Of a stretch of 25,539 nt of DNA, positions 1 to 8,100 are shown piece after piece. Made by a program: the position numbers and the translations under genes. Source of the DNA: Bacillota bacterium (GTDB lineage Bacteria; Bacillota; Clostridia; Oscillospirales; Oscillospiraceae); the NCBI GenBank assembly GCA_023406225.1, contig JAEXWS010000158.1, positions 1 through 25,539 of the forward strand. The letters are read 5' to 3'. The notes under the pieces are model-generated. The model was not told the origin of the DNA. It saw nothing but the letters and a program-made list of their open reading frames with translations, and ran no database searches. Positions within the stretch are counted from its first letter, which is position 1; every line of letters starts with the position of its first letter.

Positions 1-1
1 G

Positions 2-463
2 GAGAAGAAGCTCCGCATCGAGGACGCGCTGAACGCCACCCGCGCCGCTGTGGAAGAGGGCGTGGTCGCCGGCGGCGGCACCATCTTCATCAACGTGATC
101 CCCGCCGTGGAGGCTCTGCTGAGCACCGTGGAGGGCGATGAAAAGACCGGCGTGAAGATCGTGGCCAAGGCCCTGGAGGCCCCCATCCGCCAGATCGCCG
201 CCAACGCCGGCCTGGACGGCTCCGTGATCCTGGAGAAGGTCCGCTCCTCCGGCAAGAACGGCTATGGCTTCGACGCCTATAAGGAGGAGTATTGCGACAT
301 GGTCTCCAGCGGCATCATCGATCCCGCCAAGGTGACCCGCTCCGCGCTGGAGAACGCGGCCTCCGTCTCCTCCATGATCCTGACCACCGAATCCCTGGTG
401 GCGGATAAGCCCGAGCCCCCCGCGCCCGCTCCCGCCGCTCCCGACATGGGCGGCATGTACTAA
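2..463 (+). CDS. groEL: GroEL (60 kDa chaperonin), C-terminal part, 5' truncated by the window edge
   Basis: These are the last 153 codons of the ATP-driven folding chaperonin GroEL, which forms double seven-membered rings in the cytoplasm with GroES. The reading frame is open from the window edge. The segment IEDALNATRAAVEEG followed by AGGG matches the conserved start of the C-terminal equatorial domain. The Asp of IEDAL corresponds to the catalytic aspartate (D398 in E. coli). Further along come GYGFDAYKEEY, IIDPAKVTRSALENAASV and MILTTE, all typical of the family. The C-terminus has a short Pro/Ala-rich stretch and ends in PDMGGMY, a reduced version of the usual Gly-Met tail. It is unrelated in function to the rest of the window and is cut off from it by the terminator that follows. 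The identification is very secure. Confidence 0.97.
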   Translation, partial: EKKLRIEDALNATRAAVEEGVVAGGGTIFINVIPAVEALLSTVEGDEKTGVKIVAKALEAPIRQIAANAGLDGSVILEKVRSSGKNGYGFDAYKEEYCDMVSSGIIDPAKVTRSALENAASVSSMILTTESLVADKPEPPAPAPAAPDMGGMY

Positions 464-547
464 GCCGGACTCCAAATCCTTACAACTGGGTCTTGACGCA
501 AAAAAGCGGATCCGCGCCGCGAAAAAGGCGTATGATCGGCTACCGGC

Positions 548-585
548 ACCCGGCACTCACGATTTTGTGGGTGCCGGGTCTTTTT
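548..585 (+). terminator. Rho-independent terminator after groEL
   Basis: A 13-bp stem (548-560 with 567-579, one T-G pair) with the six-base loop GATTTT is followed by C and five T residues. It lies 84 bases after the groEL stop and should end the groESL transcript. Confidence 0.92.
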
Positions 586-629
586 ATCTCCCACGGCCGC
601 GGAACGCGCATGCGGGCCGTTTGTGCCCC

Positions 630-665
630 TTTGCCGGCATCCGTCCTTTAAGGGGGACCGGCAAA
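630..665. repeat. Imperfect inverted repeat just upstream of the LytTR gene promoter
   Basis: TTTGCCGG at 630-637 is the reverse complement of CCGGCAAA at 658-665. A small inner pairing, GTCC with GGAC, is also possible. The right arm ends five bases before the -35 box at 671. No T-run directly follows the stem, so it is not a standard terminator. It may be an operator for the promoter, but no family-specific motif was recognised. Confidence 0.35.
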
Positions 666-670
666 CTTTG

Positions 671-699
671 TTGACGCTGGGGGACAAATTTGTTATAAT
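671..699 (+). promoter_or_regulatory. Near-consensus housekeeping-sigma promoter for the LytTR response regulator
   Basis: The -35 box TTGACG (671-676) and the perfect -10 box TATAAT (694-699) are separated by exactly 17 bases. This is one mismatch from the ideal sigma-A/sigma-70 promoter. Transcription should start near 706, leaving a leader of about 90 bases. With the groEL terminator upstream and another terminator at 1562-1597, the regulator gene looks like its own transcription unit. Confidence 0.85.
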
Positions 700-782
700 A
701 AGGAAACGTAATCCATTGTAAAATCAAGATTTGCCGGATGAGGAGCCTCAGGTGTGCGTTTTGCTTTTGATCCGGCGGTTTG

Positions 783-788
783 GGAGAG
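783..788 (+). promoter_or_regulatory. Ribosome binding site that decides the LytTR regulator start
   Basis: GGAGAG lies nine bases upstream of GTG 798 and 15 upstream of TTG 804. No such site precedes the upstream in-frame TTG at 780. This favours GTG 798 (or TTG 804) over the longer start. Confidence 0.5.
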
Positions 789-797
789 ACGGACGGC

Positions 798-1550
798 GTG
801 GGTTTGGATGTCATTCGCGTTGCGGTATGTGACGACCACAAAACGGAATTGCTGATCTTGAAGAAGCTGCTGGAGCACTATTGCGCCGAGCGGCCGTATT
901 GTAATCTCCAAATCAGCTATTTCAGCGAATCTCAGGCCCTTTTGGCGGCCATCGGCGGCGGCATGAACTGCGATCTGTGCCTTCTGGACATCATGATGCC
1001 CGGAATGGACGGGATCACGCTGGGCCGCAGGATCCGAGAAAGCGCCATCGGCTGCGCCCTCATCTACATCACCGCCTCAGACCACTATGCGCTGGACGCG
1101 TTTCAGGTCCGGGCGTCCCACTATCTGGTGAAGCCCATCGACGGCAAGCAGCTCTTCGCGGCGCTGGACGAGGTCATCGGCCGGATCTTCGTGCGGGCCA
1201 TCTCGGGAGAGCAGTTTCTGCTGAAGACCCGGGAGGGCATCACCCACATCCCGCTGGATACCATCGTCCATGCGGAAAACATCGGCCGGGCCGTCCGGGT
1301 CTATCTGAACGACGGGAGCTTTTTGGAGAGCGTCGTCTCCAACCGCTCCTTCGACGAGCAGGTGGAGCCCTTGCTGCGGCACCCGGATTTCATCCGGACG
1401 CACAAATCCTATGTGGTGAACATCCGCCGGGCGGTGACGCTGCTGGACGGGGAGATCGAACTTTTGACCGGGCGGCGCGTTCCCGTGAGCCGCCGCCACT
1501 ACGCAAACGTGCACGACCTGTTTGTATACATGTTCCAAAAAACCGAATAG
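798..1550 (+). CDS. LytTR-family response regulator (AgrA/LytR type)
   Basis: This is a cytoplasmic two-component response regulator of about 250 aa. Residues 1-125 form a receiver domain with the acidic pair in VCDDHK, the phospho-acceptor Asp in LLDIMMPGMDG, the conserved Thr in YITASDHYALDAF and the Lys in HYLVKPID. All residues needed for phosphorylation are present. The C-terminal half is a LytTR DNA-binding domain, recognisable from IPLDTIVHAEN, the stretch around FIRTHKSYVVNI and PVSRRHY. Such regulators usually control surface, competence, bacteriocin or quorum-sensing genes. No partner histidine kinase is encoded in this window. The start is taken as GTG 798, nine bases after GGAGAG; the in-frame TTG at 780 has no ribosome site. 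It has its own promoter and terminator. A role in controlling the downstream surface operon is plausible from position only. Confidence 0.93.
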   Translation: MGLDVIRVAVCDDHKTELLILKKLLEHYCAERPYCNLQISYFSESQALLAAIGGGMNCDLCLLDIMMPGMDGITLGRRIRESAIGCALIYITASDHYALDAFQVRASHYLVKPIDGKQLFAALDEVIGRIFVRAISGEQFLLKTREGITHIPLDTIVHAENIGRAVRVYLNDGSFLESVVSNRSFDEQVEPLLRHPDFIRTHKSYVVNIRRAVTLLDGEIELLTGRRVPVSRRHYANVHDLFVYMFQKTE

Positions 1551-1561
1551 ACGTTTGTAGC

Positions 1562-1597
1562 AAAAGCCGCGCTCCGATCATCGGAGCGCGGCTTTTT
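1562..1597 (+). terminator. Rho-independent terminator after the LytTR regulator
   Basis: A perfect 16-bp stem, 1562-1577 (AAAAGCCGCGCTCCGA) with 1581-1596, has a three-base loop and the sequence runs into T residues. It starts 11 bases after the stop codon. The symmetrical A-tract and T-tract would allow it to work in both directions. Confidence 0.93.
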
Positions 1598-1662
1598 GCC
1601 TGAAACATTGAAAAACTGGCCGGGTTTATGTCAAAAGCGGTCGGTAACGCAGGGCGGACGGA

Positions 1663-1671
1663 TGCTATACT
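1663..1671 (+). promoter_or_regulatory. Extended -10 promoter, candidate start of the long operon
   Basis: TGC TATACT is an extended -10 element (TGn plus a -10 hexamer one base from TATAAT). The hexamer 17 bases upstream (GGTAAC, 1643-1648) is a poor -35. Transcription would begin near 1678, just before the pseudo-receiver gene. A weak -35 with an extended -10 fits a promoter that needs an activator, perhaps the neighbouring LytTR regulator. No clear LytTR direct repeat was found. Confidence 0.5.
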
Positions 1672-1691
1672 GGTTGCAGCACAAGCGAGAC

Positions 1692-1696
1692 GGAGG
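1692..1696 (+). promoter_or_regulatory. Ribosome binding site that decides the pseudo-receiver start
   Basis: GGAGG lies one base before ATG 1698, too close for efficient initiation, but seven bases before the in-frame TTG at 1704. TTG 1704 is therefore the better start; the two differ by only two residues. Confidence 0.55.
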
Positions 1697-1703
1697 AATG
1701 GAT

Positions 1704-2105
1704 TTGCACGTTTTCATCGTAGATAACGACAAAAACGCGGCCCACAGCCTTCAAGAGGCGGTCCGCCGCCATTGGGCGGCGGTCTCCGTCGCCTGCATCG
1801 CACCGTCGCAGTTGATGGACGCCCTGGCCCACGCCGCGGAGGCATACGTATTCGTGCGCGCGGATATTCCGGGCGTGGATTTTCGCGGTCTGACGGAAAA
1901 AGCCCACCGGTTCCTCTCCTCGGTACAGGTCATCTGGACCGGGGGCGACGACATGGCCTGCGCCGTGGAGGGCGTGAACGCCGGGGCGGACGGATATCTG
2001 GTGCTCCCCGGAACGCCGGAGCGGCTGGATCAGATCCGCGCCTGCGTGGCCGCCCGCAGCGCGCTGGAGCGGCAGGCGGAAGACGCCTGCGCCCCGGGGC
2101 GCTGA
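1704..2105 (+). CDS. Degenerate (pseudo-) receiver-domain protein
   Basis: This small cytoplasmic protein of about 133 aa has the fold pattern of a CheY-type receiver and no output domain. FIVDNDKNAAHSL matches the first strand and helix, with one of the two acidic residues changed to Asn. VFVRADIPGVDFRG matches the phospho-acceptor strand, but Arg stands where the Asp should be. VIWTGGDD keeps the conserved Thr. GADGYLVLPGTPERL matches the last strand, with Leu in place of the invariant Lys. It should therefore be unable to accept phosphate in the usual way and may be a constitutive or ligand-controlled protein-binding module. It is the first gene after the extended -10 promoter and 76 bases ahead of the first giant surface gene, so it is probably co-transcribed with the whole locus. 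The start is discussed with its ribosome site. Confidence 0.8.
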   Translation: MHVFIVDNDKNAAHSLQEAVRRHWAAVSVACIAPSQLMDALAHAAEAYVFVRADIPGVDFRGLTEKAHRFLSSVQVIWTGGDDMACAVEGVNAGADGYLVLPGTPERLDQIRACVAARSALERQAEDACAPGR

Positions 2106-2181
2106 GGGGCCCGGGAGAGAGAAGACGAACGCAGATCCCGGACCCCTGGCGGGCCGGGAAGCTGGAAGGAGAGCATCGGAT

Positions 2182-5100
2182 ATGAAGACCAAGAGTGTGA
2201 TCATCATCATGGCCCTGCTGGCGGCCGCGCTGGGTTCCGGGGTGCTGGCGTATTCCTGGAGCCAGGAGCAGTCGGCCGTTTCCACCTTCAGGACCTCGGG
2301 GTACGTCCTGGCGGACGAGCCCCAGGCGGAGAGCAAGCAGGTCCTGTTCCAGGGCGGCGCGGCCTGGCGGAAAAACCTGGACGATAAAATCGCCTTCGAG
2401 GACGTGCAGGGCAACCAGGCGGAGGTCCGGGCCGAGAGCTTCGCCCACTATGACGACGCTTCCCTCTCCGCCTTTTCCGACGGCGTGGTGGTGGATTTGA
2501 ACGATGTGGAGACGGCGCAGCTCACCAACCACTACGCCCTCTCCCCGCAGATCACCTTTGAGCGGGCGGACGGCGGGTATTCCCTGGGCAACACCGCCTC
2601 GGACCTGGCCTTCTCCGACTTCCTGTGGAAGGTCAGCGAGGACAAGTACATGCTGGTCTCCTCCATGATGAACGTCCACTTCTCCGACGGGGACGAGCGC
2701 CAGGCGGAGGACTATCTGGAGGTCAGCTACATCGACGAGGGCGTGGTCCAGCTGCAAACGGCGGAAAACGTCTGGCAGACCATCTCCGGCGACTGCTACG
2801 CCACCCTGGCCAACGGCGAGGTGGTCCACTTCTCCCTGCGGAACGTGCAAAACGCGGAGGGGAAGGTGCTGATGGACTTCAGCAAGATCGTGCTGGACGC
2901 GGAGAGCAACATCGAGATCACGCCCCTGACCGAGGAACTGAAAAACGTGAAGGAAAGCGTCATCCCTCACTTCGACATCACCGCCGAACCCGGGCAGGCG
3001 GGACAGCCGGGGCAGGCGGGCGTCTCCGGCGAATCCGGCGGCGACGGGGAGGACGGCTATGCCGGCGACGCGGGCAATAACGGCGCGGCGGGCACCTCCG
3101 GCACCAACGGCGCGGCCGGGTCCTCCGGCGCGGCGGGAGCCAACGGCGCGGCGGGCACCGGGACGGAAGTCCCGGGCACGGTGCTCCACTTCCCGGTGTT
3201 CACGCTGGAGGACTGGACCGTGAGCGCCACGGCCTGCTCCGGAAAGATCCTGGTGGAGGACGAGGGAAAAATGCTCCAGAGCAACATGGAGGGGCTCTCC
3301 TCCAGGGTCTATCTGGTGGATATGGAGACCAGCACCGTGAAGGCCTACGCCGAGGGGAATTACGACTTCGACACCCTGCAGGCGGACGGCTACGCCTTCT
3401 CCTTCGAGGGCCTGGAGCCGGACCACGCCTACCGCCTGGTGGTCTCGGCCCCCATCAACACGGGCCTTGACAACGCGGAGACCTATGTGCGGGACTTCAT
3501 CAGCAAGACCTTCTGGACGGATTCCTCCGGCCTGTACATGGAGGCGGGAAGCCGGACCGTCAGCTCCGTGAACCTGACGGTCTATAAGCAGGACTACGCC
3601 GCCTCCGACATCACCGGCGCAACCGTCCGGCTTTACACCAGCCTCTCCGGGGCCTCCGCGGCGACGCCCTCCGCCCTTCTCCAGGAAAAGGCGGTGGCCT
3701 TCGGCTCCGGCGGCAGCGCGGCGTGCGCCTTCTCGGGCCTGAGCAGCAACACCACCTATTACGCCCGTCTGACCGCAGTGGTGAACGGCGGCACGATCAC
3801 GCCGGACCAGATCCTGGCCCTGACGACCCTGAAGGCCAAAGCCACCGTGGGCGCGCCCTCTTTGACGGCCAACCGGGATAGCTGGGGCTTCGACGTGGCT
3901 CCCGGCGCGGTCTACGATCCCGACGGCGGCATTACGGGCTACACCTATGAATTTTACCGGGAGGGCGACGTGCACGGCGGCGTTCTCGCCGGCGGCGCCT
4001 CTCCGGTGAGGACCGTGACCGCCTCCTCCAACCGCGGCCTGACGGTCCCCCTGGACGGCGCGAAGCTCCAGGCGGGACAGAACTACTATGTCCGCACGGT
4101 GGCTTCCTTCAACGACAATGAAAAGACCTCCCGGATCGTCTCCGGCTTTTCCAACCTCTGCCAGGTGACCGGCAGCAAGCTTCCCCTGGTCTATTTCGTC
4201 AACAGCGCCGACGCCTCCACGGGCGACGGCGGCGAGGCCGCGGACACCTCCGGCTGGTACGACCAGCTCTACGGCGAGATCGTGGCGGCTCCCGGCGTCG
4301 ACGGGGCCAGAGTGCTGCTGGACGCGGACCATCATCCCACCGTGACCATCCGGGCGGCCGGATACTATTACGTGCAGTACCCCGTGTACCTCCGGGACGA
4401 CGCGCCCGCCGACGGGTCCGCCTATCTCACAGGCGAGGTGAAAACGGGCGGATACCTCCACATCGATCTTCCCAACAAGGCCGTCTCCGCCGCCGCGGTC
4501 TCCCCCGGCAACGCGGTCAACGGCCTGCGGCCCGCCACCCAGTACCGCGTCCTGCTCAAGGGCGACCTTTCCAACGACGGCGTGCACGCCTACGAGACCG
4601 GCGTCTCCGTCGGCTCCTGCGTGGTGCAGACGCCAAAGACCGCGCCTGTGGCCGCCGTCTGGATGGACGACGACAGCCTCTCCCCCGACAGCGGCTTCGC
4701 CGCCACGCTGCATCTGGCCGCCTCCGACGCATCGGAGGCGGCGGCGCACCAGCGCCAGATGACCACCCTGACCGCCCTGACCCTGACCCTGACCGCGGGC
4801 AGCTCGTCCAATCCCGGCCGGGACCTGGGCACGCTGCAGGTCACGGAATCCACGTACAAAAGCATGGCCAAGCAGCTTGGCGAAAAAGCGGCGGAGGCCG
4901 GGTCCCTGGGCGAGCTGATGTCTGAAAGCGGCGTGACGCTGACGGCGGCATCCTTCGGTCTGAACGCCTCGGACATCACCGTGCCCGCGGTCCACATCAC
5001 CATCAGCCAGGTCAGCGACTACACCATCCTCCAGGAGAACCGGATCAACCAGAAGGCATACGCCTCTAACGGCGACGAAGCCCCCGCCCCCTCCACGTCG

Positions 5101-8100
5101 GACGGCGCGGTTTACGTCAACGAATACAAGATCGTGGGCAGCGAGGGCGCGTCCCACGATATCCAGCTCAGCGCCGCCACCGACCCCCTGCCCGAGCCCG
5201 GCGCCGGACTGAGCGTCACGGCCAACGACAAAAACGGCGACGGCGTGTACGAGAGCTACTCCATGTCCGCCAATTACCTCAACAGCGGCAAGCTGGCCAA
5301 GACCATCACCTTCTACGCCTTCGACTACCCCGATTACCACAAGTCCTACGCCGCCTCCGACGGATGGAGCATCGATCCCGCCGCCTATCCCGGCGTGGGG
5401 CAGTTGACCGCCGTCACCGCGAAGCGGGCGGACGGGACCACCCCGTGCCTTGGCAGCGTGACCATCGTCATCCCCCCCTCCGGCGTGATGCCGAAGGTCC
5501 GCTTCGTGCCCCAGACTTCCGCGGAATACTACGGGGACGGCACGGTTTACATACCCGGAGAGAGCATGGTGGACGGAGAATACCTGTTCTTTTACAAGGA
5601 CGGCTCCGCCGAGGCGATGACGGGCCACCAGTTCGTGTTCGCATGGACGCTGACCTACGTTCCCGAAGGCGCCGCCGCCACCGCCATCTATCCCTTCGCC
5701 CGCAGCGATTACGATCCGGTCAGCGGGCTTCCCCCCTACTCCGCGCCCCAGGACGCGCCCCGGCGGCTTCCCACCGTCACCGCCCTGCCCTGGGACTCCG
5801 CCCAGGACGGCGCCACATGGAAGCTCTGGGTCCGCGACCCGGACGGCGCCCTGGCCGACAACGCCTTGTATCGGCGGACCGCCGCCGTCAGCGCCACGGC
5901 CATCCCCGGCGCGCAGTTCACCCCCCAATCCGGGGACCCCGCAGACCTTGCCGCGTTTGACTCCGTGACGGTCCCCAACGGCGCGGCGGGCTCCGTACCC
6001 GTTTCCCTGCGGGTCCAGCGGTATACGGACAAATACACGAAGAGCGGCACGGGCCTGTTCACCGAGGGGAACGTGGGCTATACCGACGCCACCTGCCTGT
6101 ACAGCAAAGAGCACCAGAGCGTGTCGGGCGGCGGCTATCTGATCCCCTACTACAGCAACGCCTTCGTCTTTTACCACGACCCCGCCGATTTCCGCGATGC
6201 GCTGGACGTGACAGGCGTCACGGTGACTTTGGAGGAGCGGCGGGTGGCCGGCGAGACCATGGGAGCGGTGAACGGCTATGTGGTCACCGTCGAAGGCCCC
6301 TCCTCCGTTCTGGAGCAGGCCGCCAGCATCCGTATGACCTTTTCCGGCGCAGGCGCGGTCGTTACCACGGACAAGTACCTGGAGGGCGTGGACAACCGCA
6401 CGGTGTCGCGCACCGAGGACGGCATGACCACCACCGTCACCTTCGAGATCTCCCTCAGCGGCGAGCTGAGCGCCCTGGCCAAGCAGAACGGGGTCTCCGT
6501 CACCGCGCAGGTGCTCTTTGAACAGGGGCCGGAGGGCTTCTTCTATGCCGACGGCGCGCGGACCGCGGCGGTCCGGGCATACGGCAGCATCAGCAGCATC
6601 CCCGCCGGACTGGTGGTCTCGCCCGCGGGCTGGTACCAGTTCGACGCCTACGGCGCGCCCGCCCTCAACACCACCACGGACCTCCCCCGGATGGGCAGCT
6701 TTTTCAACCTGGAGCTGGAGGACCTCTCCGCGCTTTTGTTCACCAGCACCCGCAACACCAGCACCAGCACCTGGCAGAACCGCCAGACTCTCGACGCCGG
6801 CCTGGCCCGGGGCGCGGTGCTGTCCAACGGGCTGGCGGCCGCGCCCCGCCTTCTGGGGGAGAGCGTCGCAATTCCGGCGGGCAGCCTGAATATCCCGGTG
6901 GTCACCCCCGTCATCGCCTACTCCGACCGCACCGCCACCGCAAACAGCATCTCCTCCACCTTCGCCGCCACCGCCGGACTGGATCACAGGGGGCTCTGGT
7001 TCCTCCTGCAAAGAGAGCGGGACGGCGCCTGGGTGATCCAGAGGCAGGCGGGAAGCGGCGGCTGGATGGACGACGACACCGGCGCCACCTATGACCATCC
7101 CACCGAGACGGTTTTGACGCAGTTCGGCTCCGGCACGCTGCTGTACAACGGGCTGGACGCCAACACGCGTTACCGGGTCACGGCCTATTACCGGGACGAC
7201 CAGGGCGCGTTCAAGCGGCTGAACATGTTCAACAGCAGCAATCAGGAGGTGGTCAACTATCTGATCCTTCTGACCCAGGAGGAGCCGGAGGCCGCGCTGA
7301 CCGTCCGGTACGACGCCGCAAGCTACGCCCGCAAGGACGTGCGCATCGGCATCGACATCCGCCAGGCGCTGAATTACTACTACACCCTGGAGCTTCAGCA
7401 GCAGGGCGGGGACGGCGCCTGGGACCTCCTGACCTATCTGGACATGGGGACCTCCGAGAGTCCCGCCCTGACCCGCACCTCCGTTTACAACGCAGGCTCC
7501 GCCGTGGACACGTCGGGCACGTCTCCCGGCGTCTACTACCGGGGCGCGGTGATGAAGCGGGAATTCGACGCGGAAAACCACATCCTGACGGAGGGGACCG
7601 ACCGGATCTATTTGAACTACGGCCAGGAGTACCGGGTGCAGCTCAGGGTCTACAACAATGGAAAGGGCCCCGCCTACGGTGGCTCGGCGGACGACAGCCT
7701 GATCGGCTCGGACGCCGGTCTGGCGCGGACCACCCGGACCTTCCAGGTGAAGGACACGGAGGACGCCGTCAATGCCGTCGGCGTGTACGGCATGCCCGGC
7801 AATGTGCCCACCATCACCTTCACCGTGTCCCACATCCGCCAGGCGGCCCTCCTGCGGGGGGACATGTTCGCGGCGGTGATCGTCCGGGACCGGGCCGATG
7901 AGAGCGGCGCCGTGGTCAGAACGGACGTCTCCGGGGCCTTCCGAAGCGCCACCGGCGCCGCCGGCAGCGACGTCCTCTCCCTGGGCAGCGTCAGAAGCCT
8001 GTATCTGGACGATCCGGATCAGATGCAGCAGGGCGACGTTTTCACCTGCTACCTCTACGCCATCCAGGACGATCCGGCGCAGACTTCCACCAGCGGCGAG

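Larger units (their letters stand above)
464..797. other. Intergenic region between groEL and the LytTR regulator
   Basis: These 334 bases hold the groEL terminator (548-585), an inverted repeat (630-665), the promoter (671-699) and the leader of the regulator message. I see no credible small gene, tRNA or riboswitch in them. Confidence 0.6.

Noticed and set aside
493..536. Promoter from TTGACG (493-498) and TATGAT (531-536)
   Set aside because: The spacer is 32 bases, far from 16-18, and the groEL terminator lies directly downstream.
780..797. Longer LytTR regulator start at TTG 780
   Set aside because: There is no ribosome site upstream of it. GGAGAG at 783-788 lies inside this extension and serves GTG 798 or TTG 804, and the receiver fold needs no extra residues.
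1600..1700. LytTR operator (paired direct repeats)
   Set aside because: No pair of matching motifs at the expected spacing could be found by eye near the extended -10 promoter.
1596..1703. Longer pseudo-receiver start at 1596
   Set aside because: It would begin inside the preceding terminator, upstream of the extended -10 promoter, and has no ribosome site. The receiver fold starts at about 1704.
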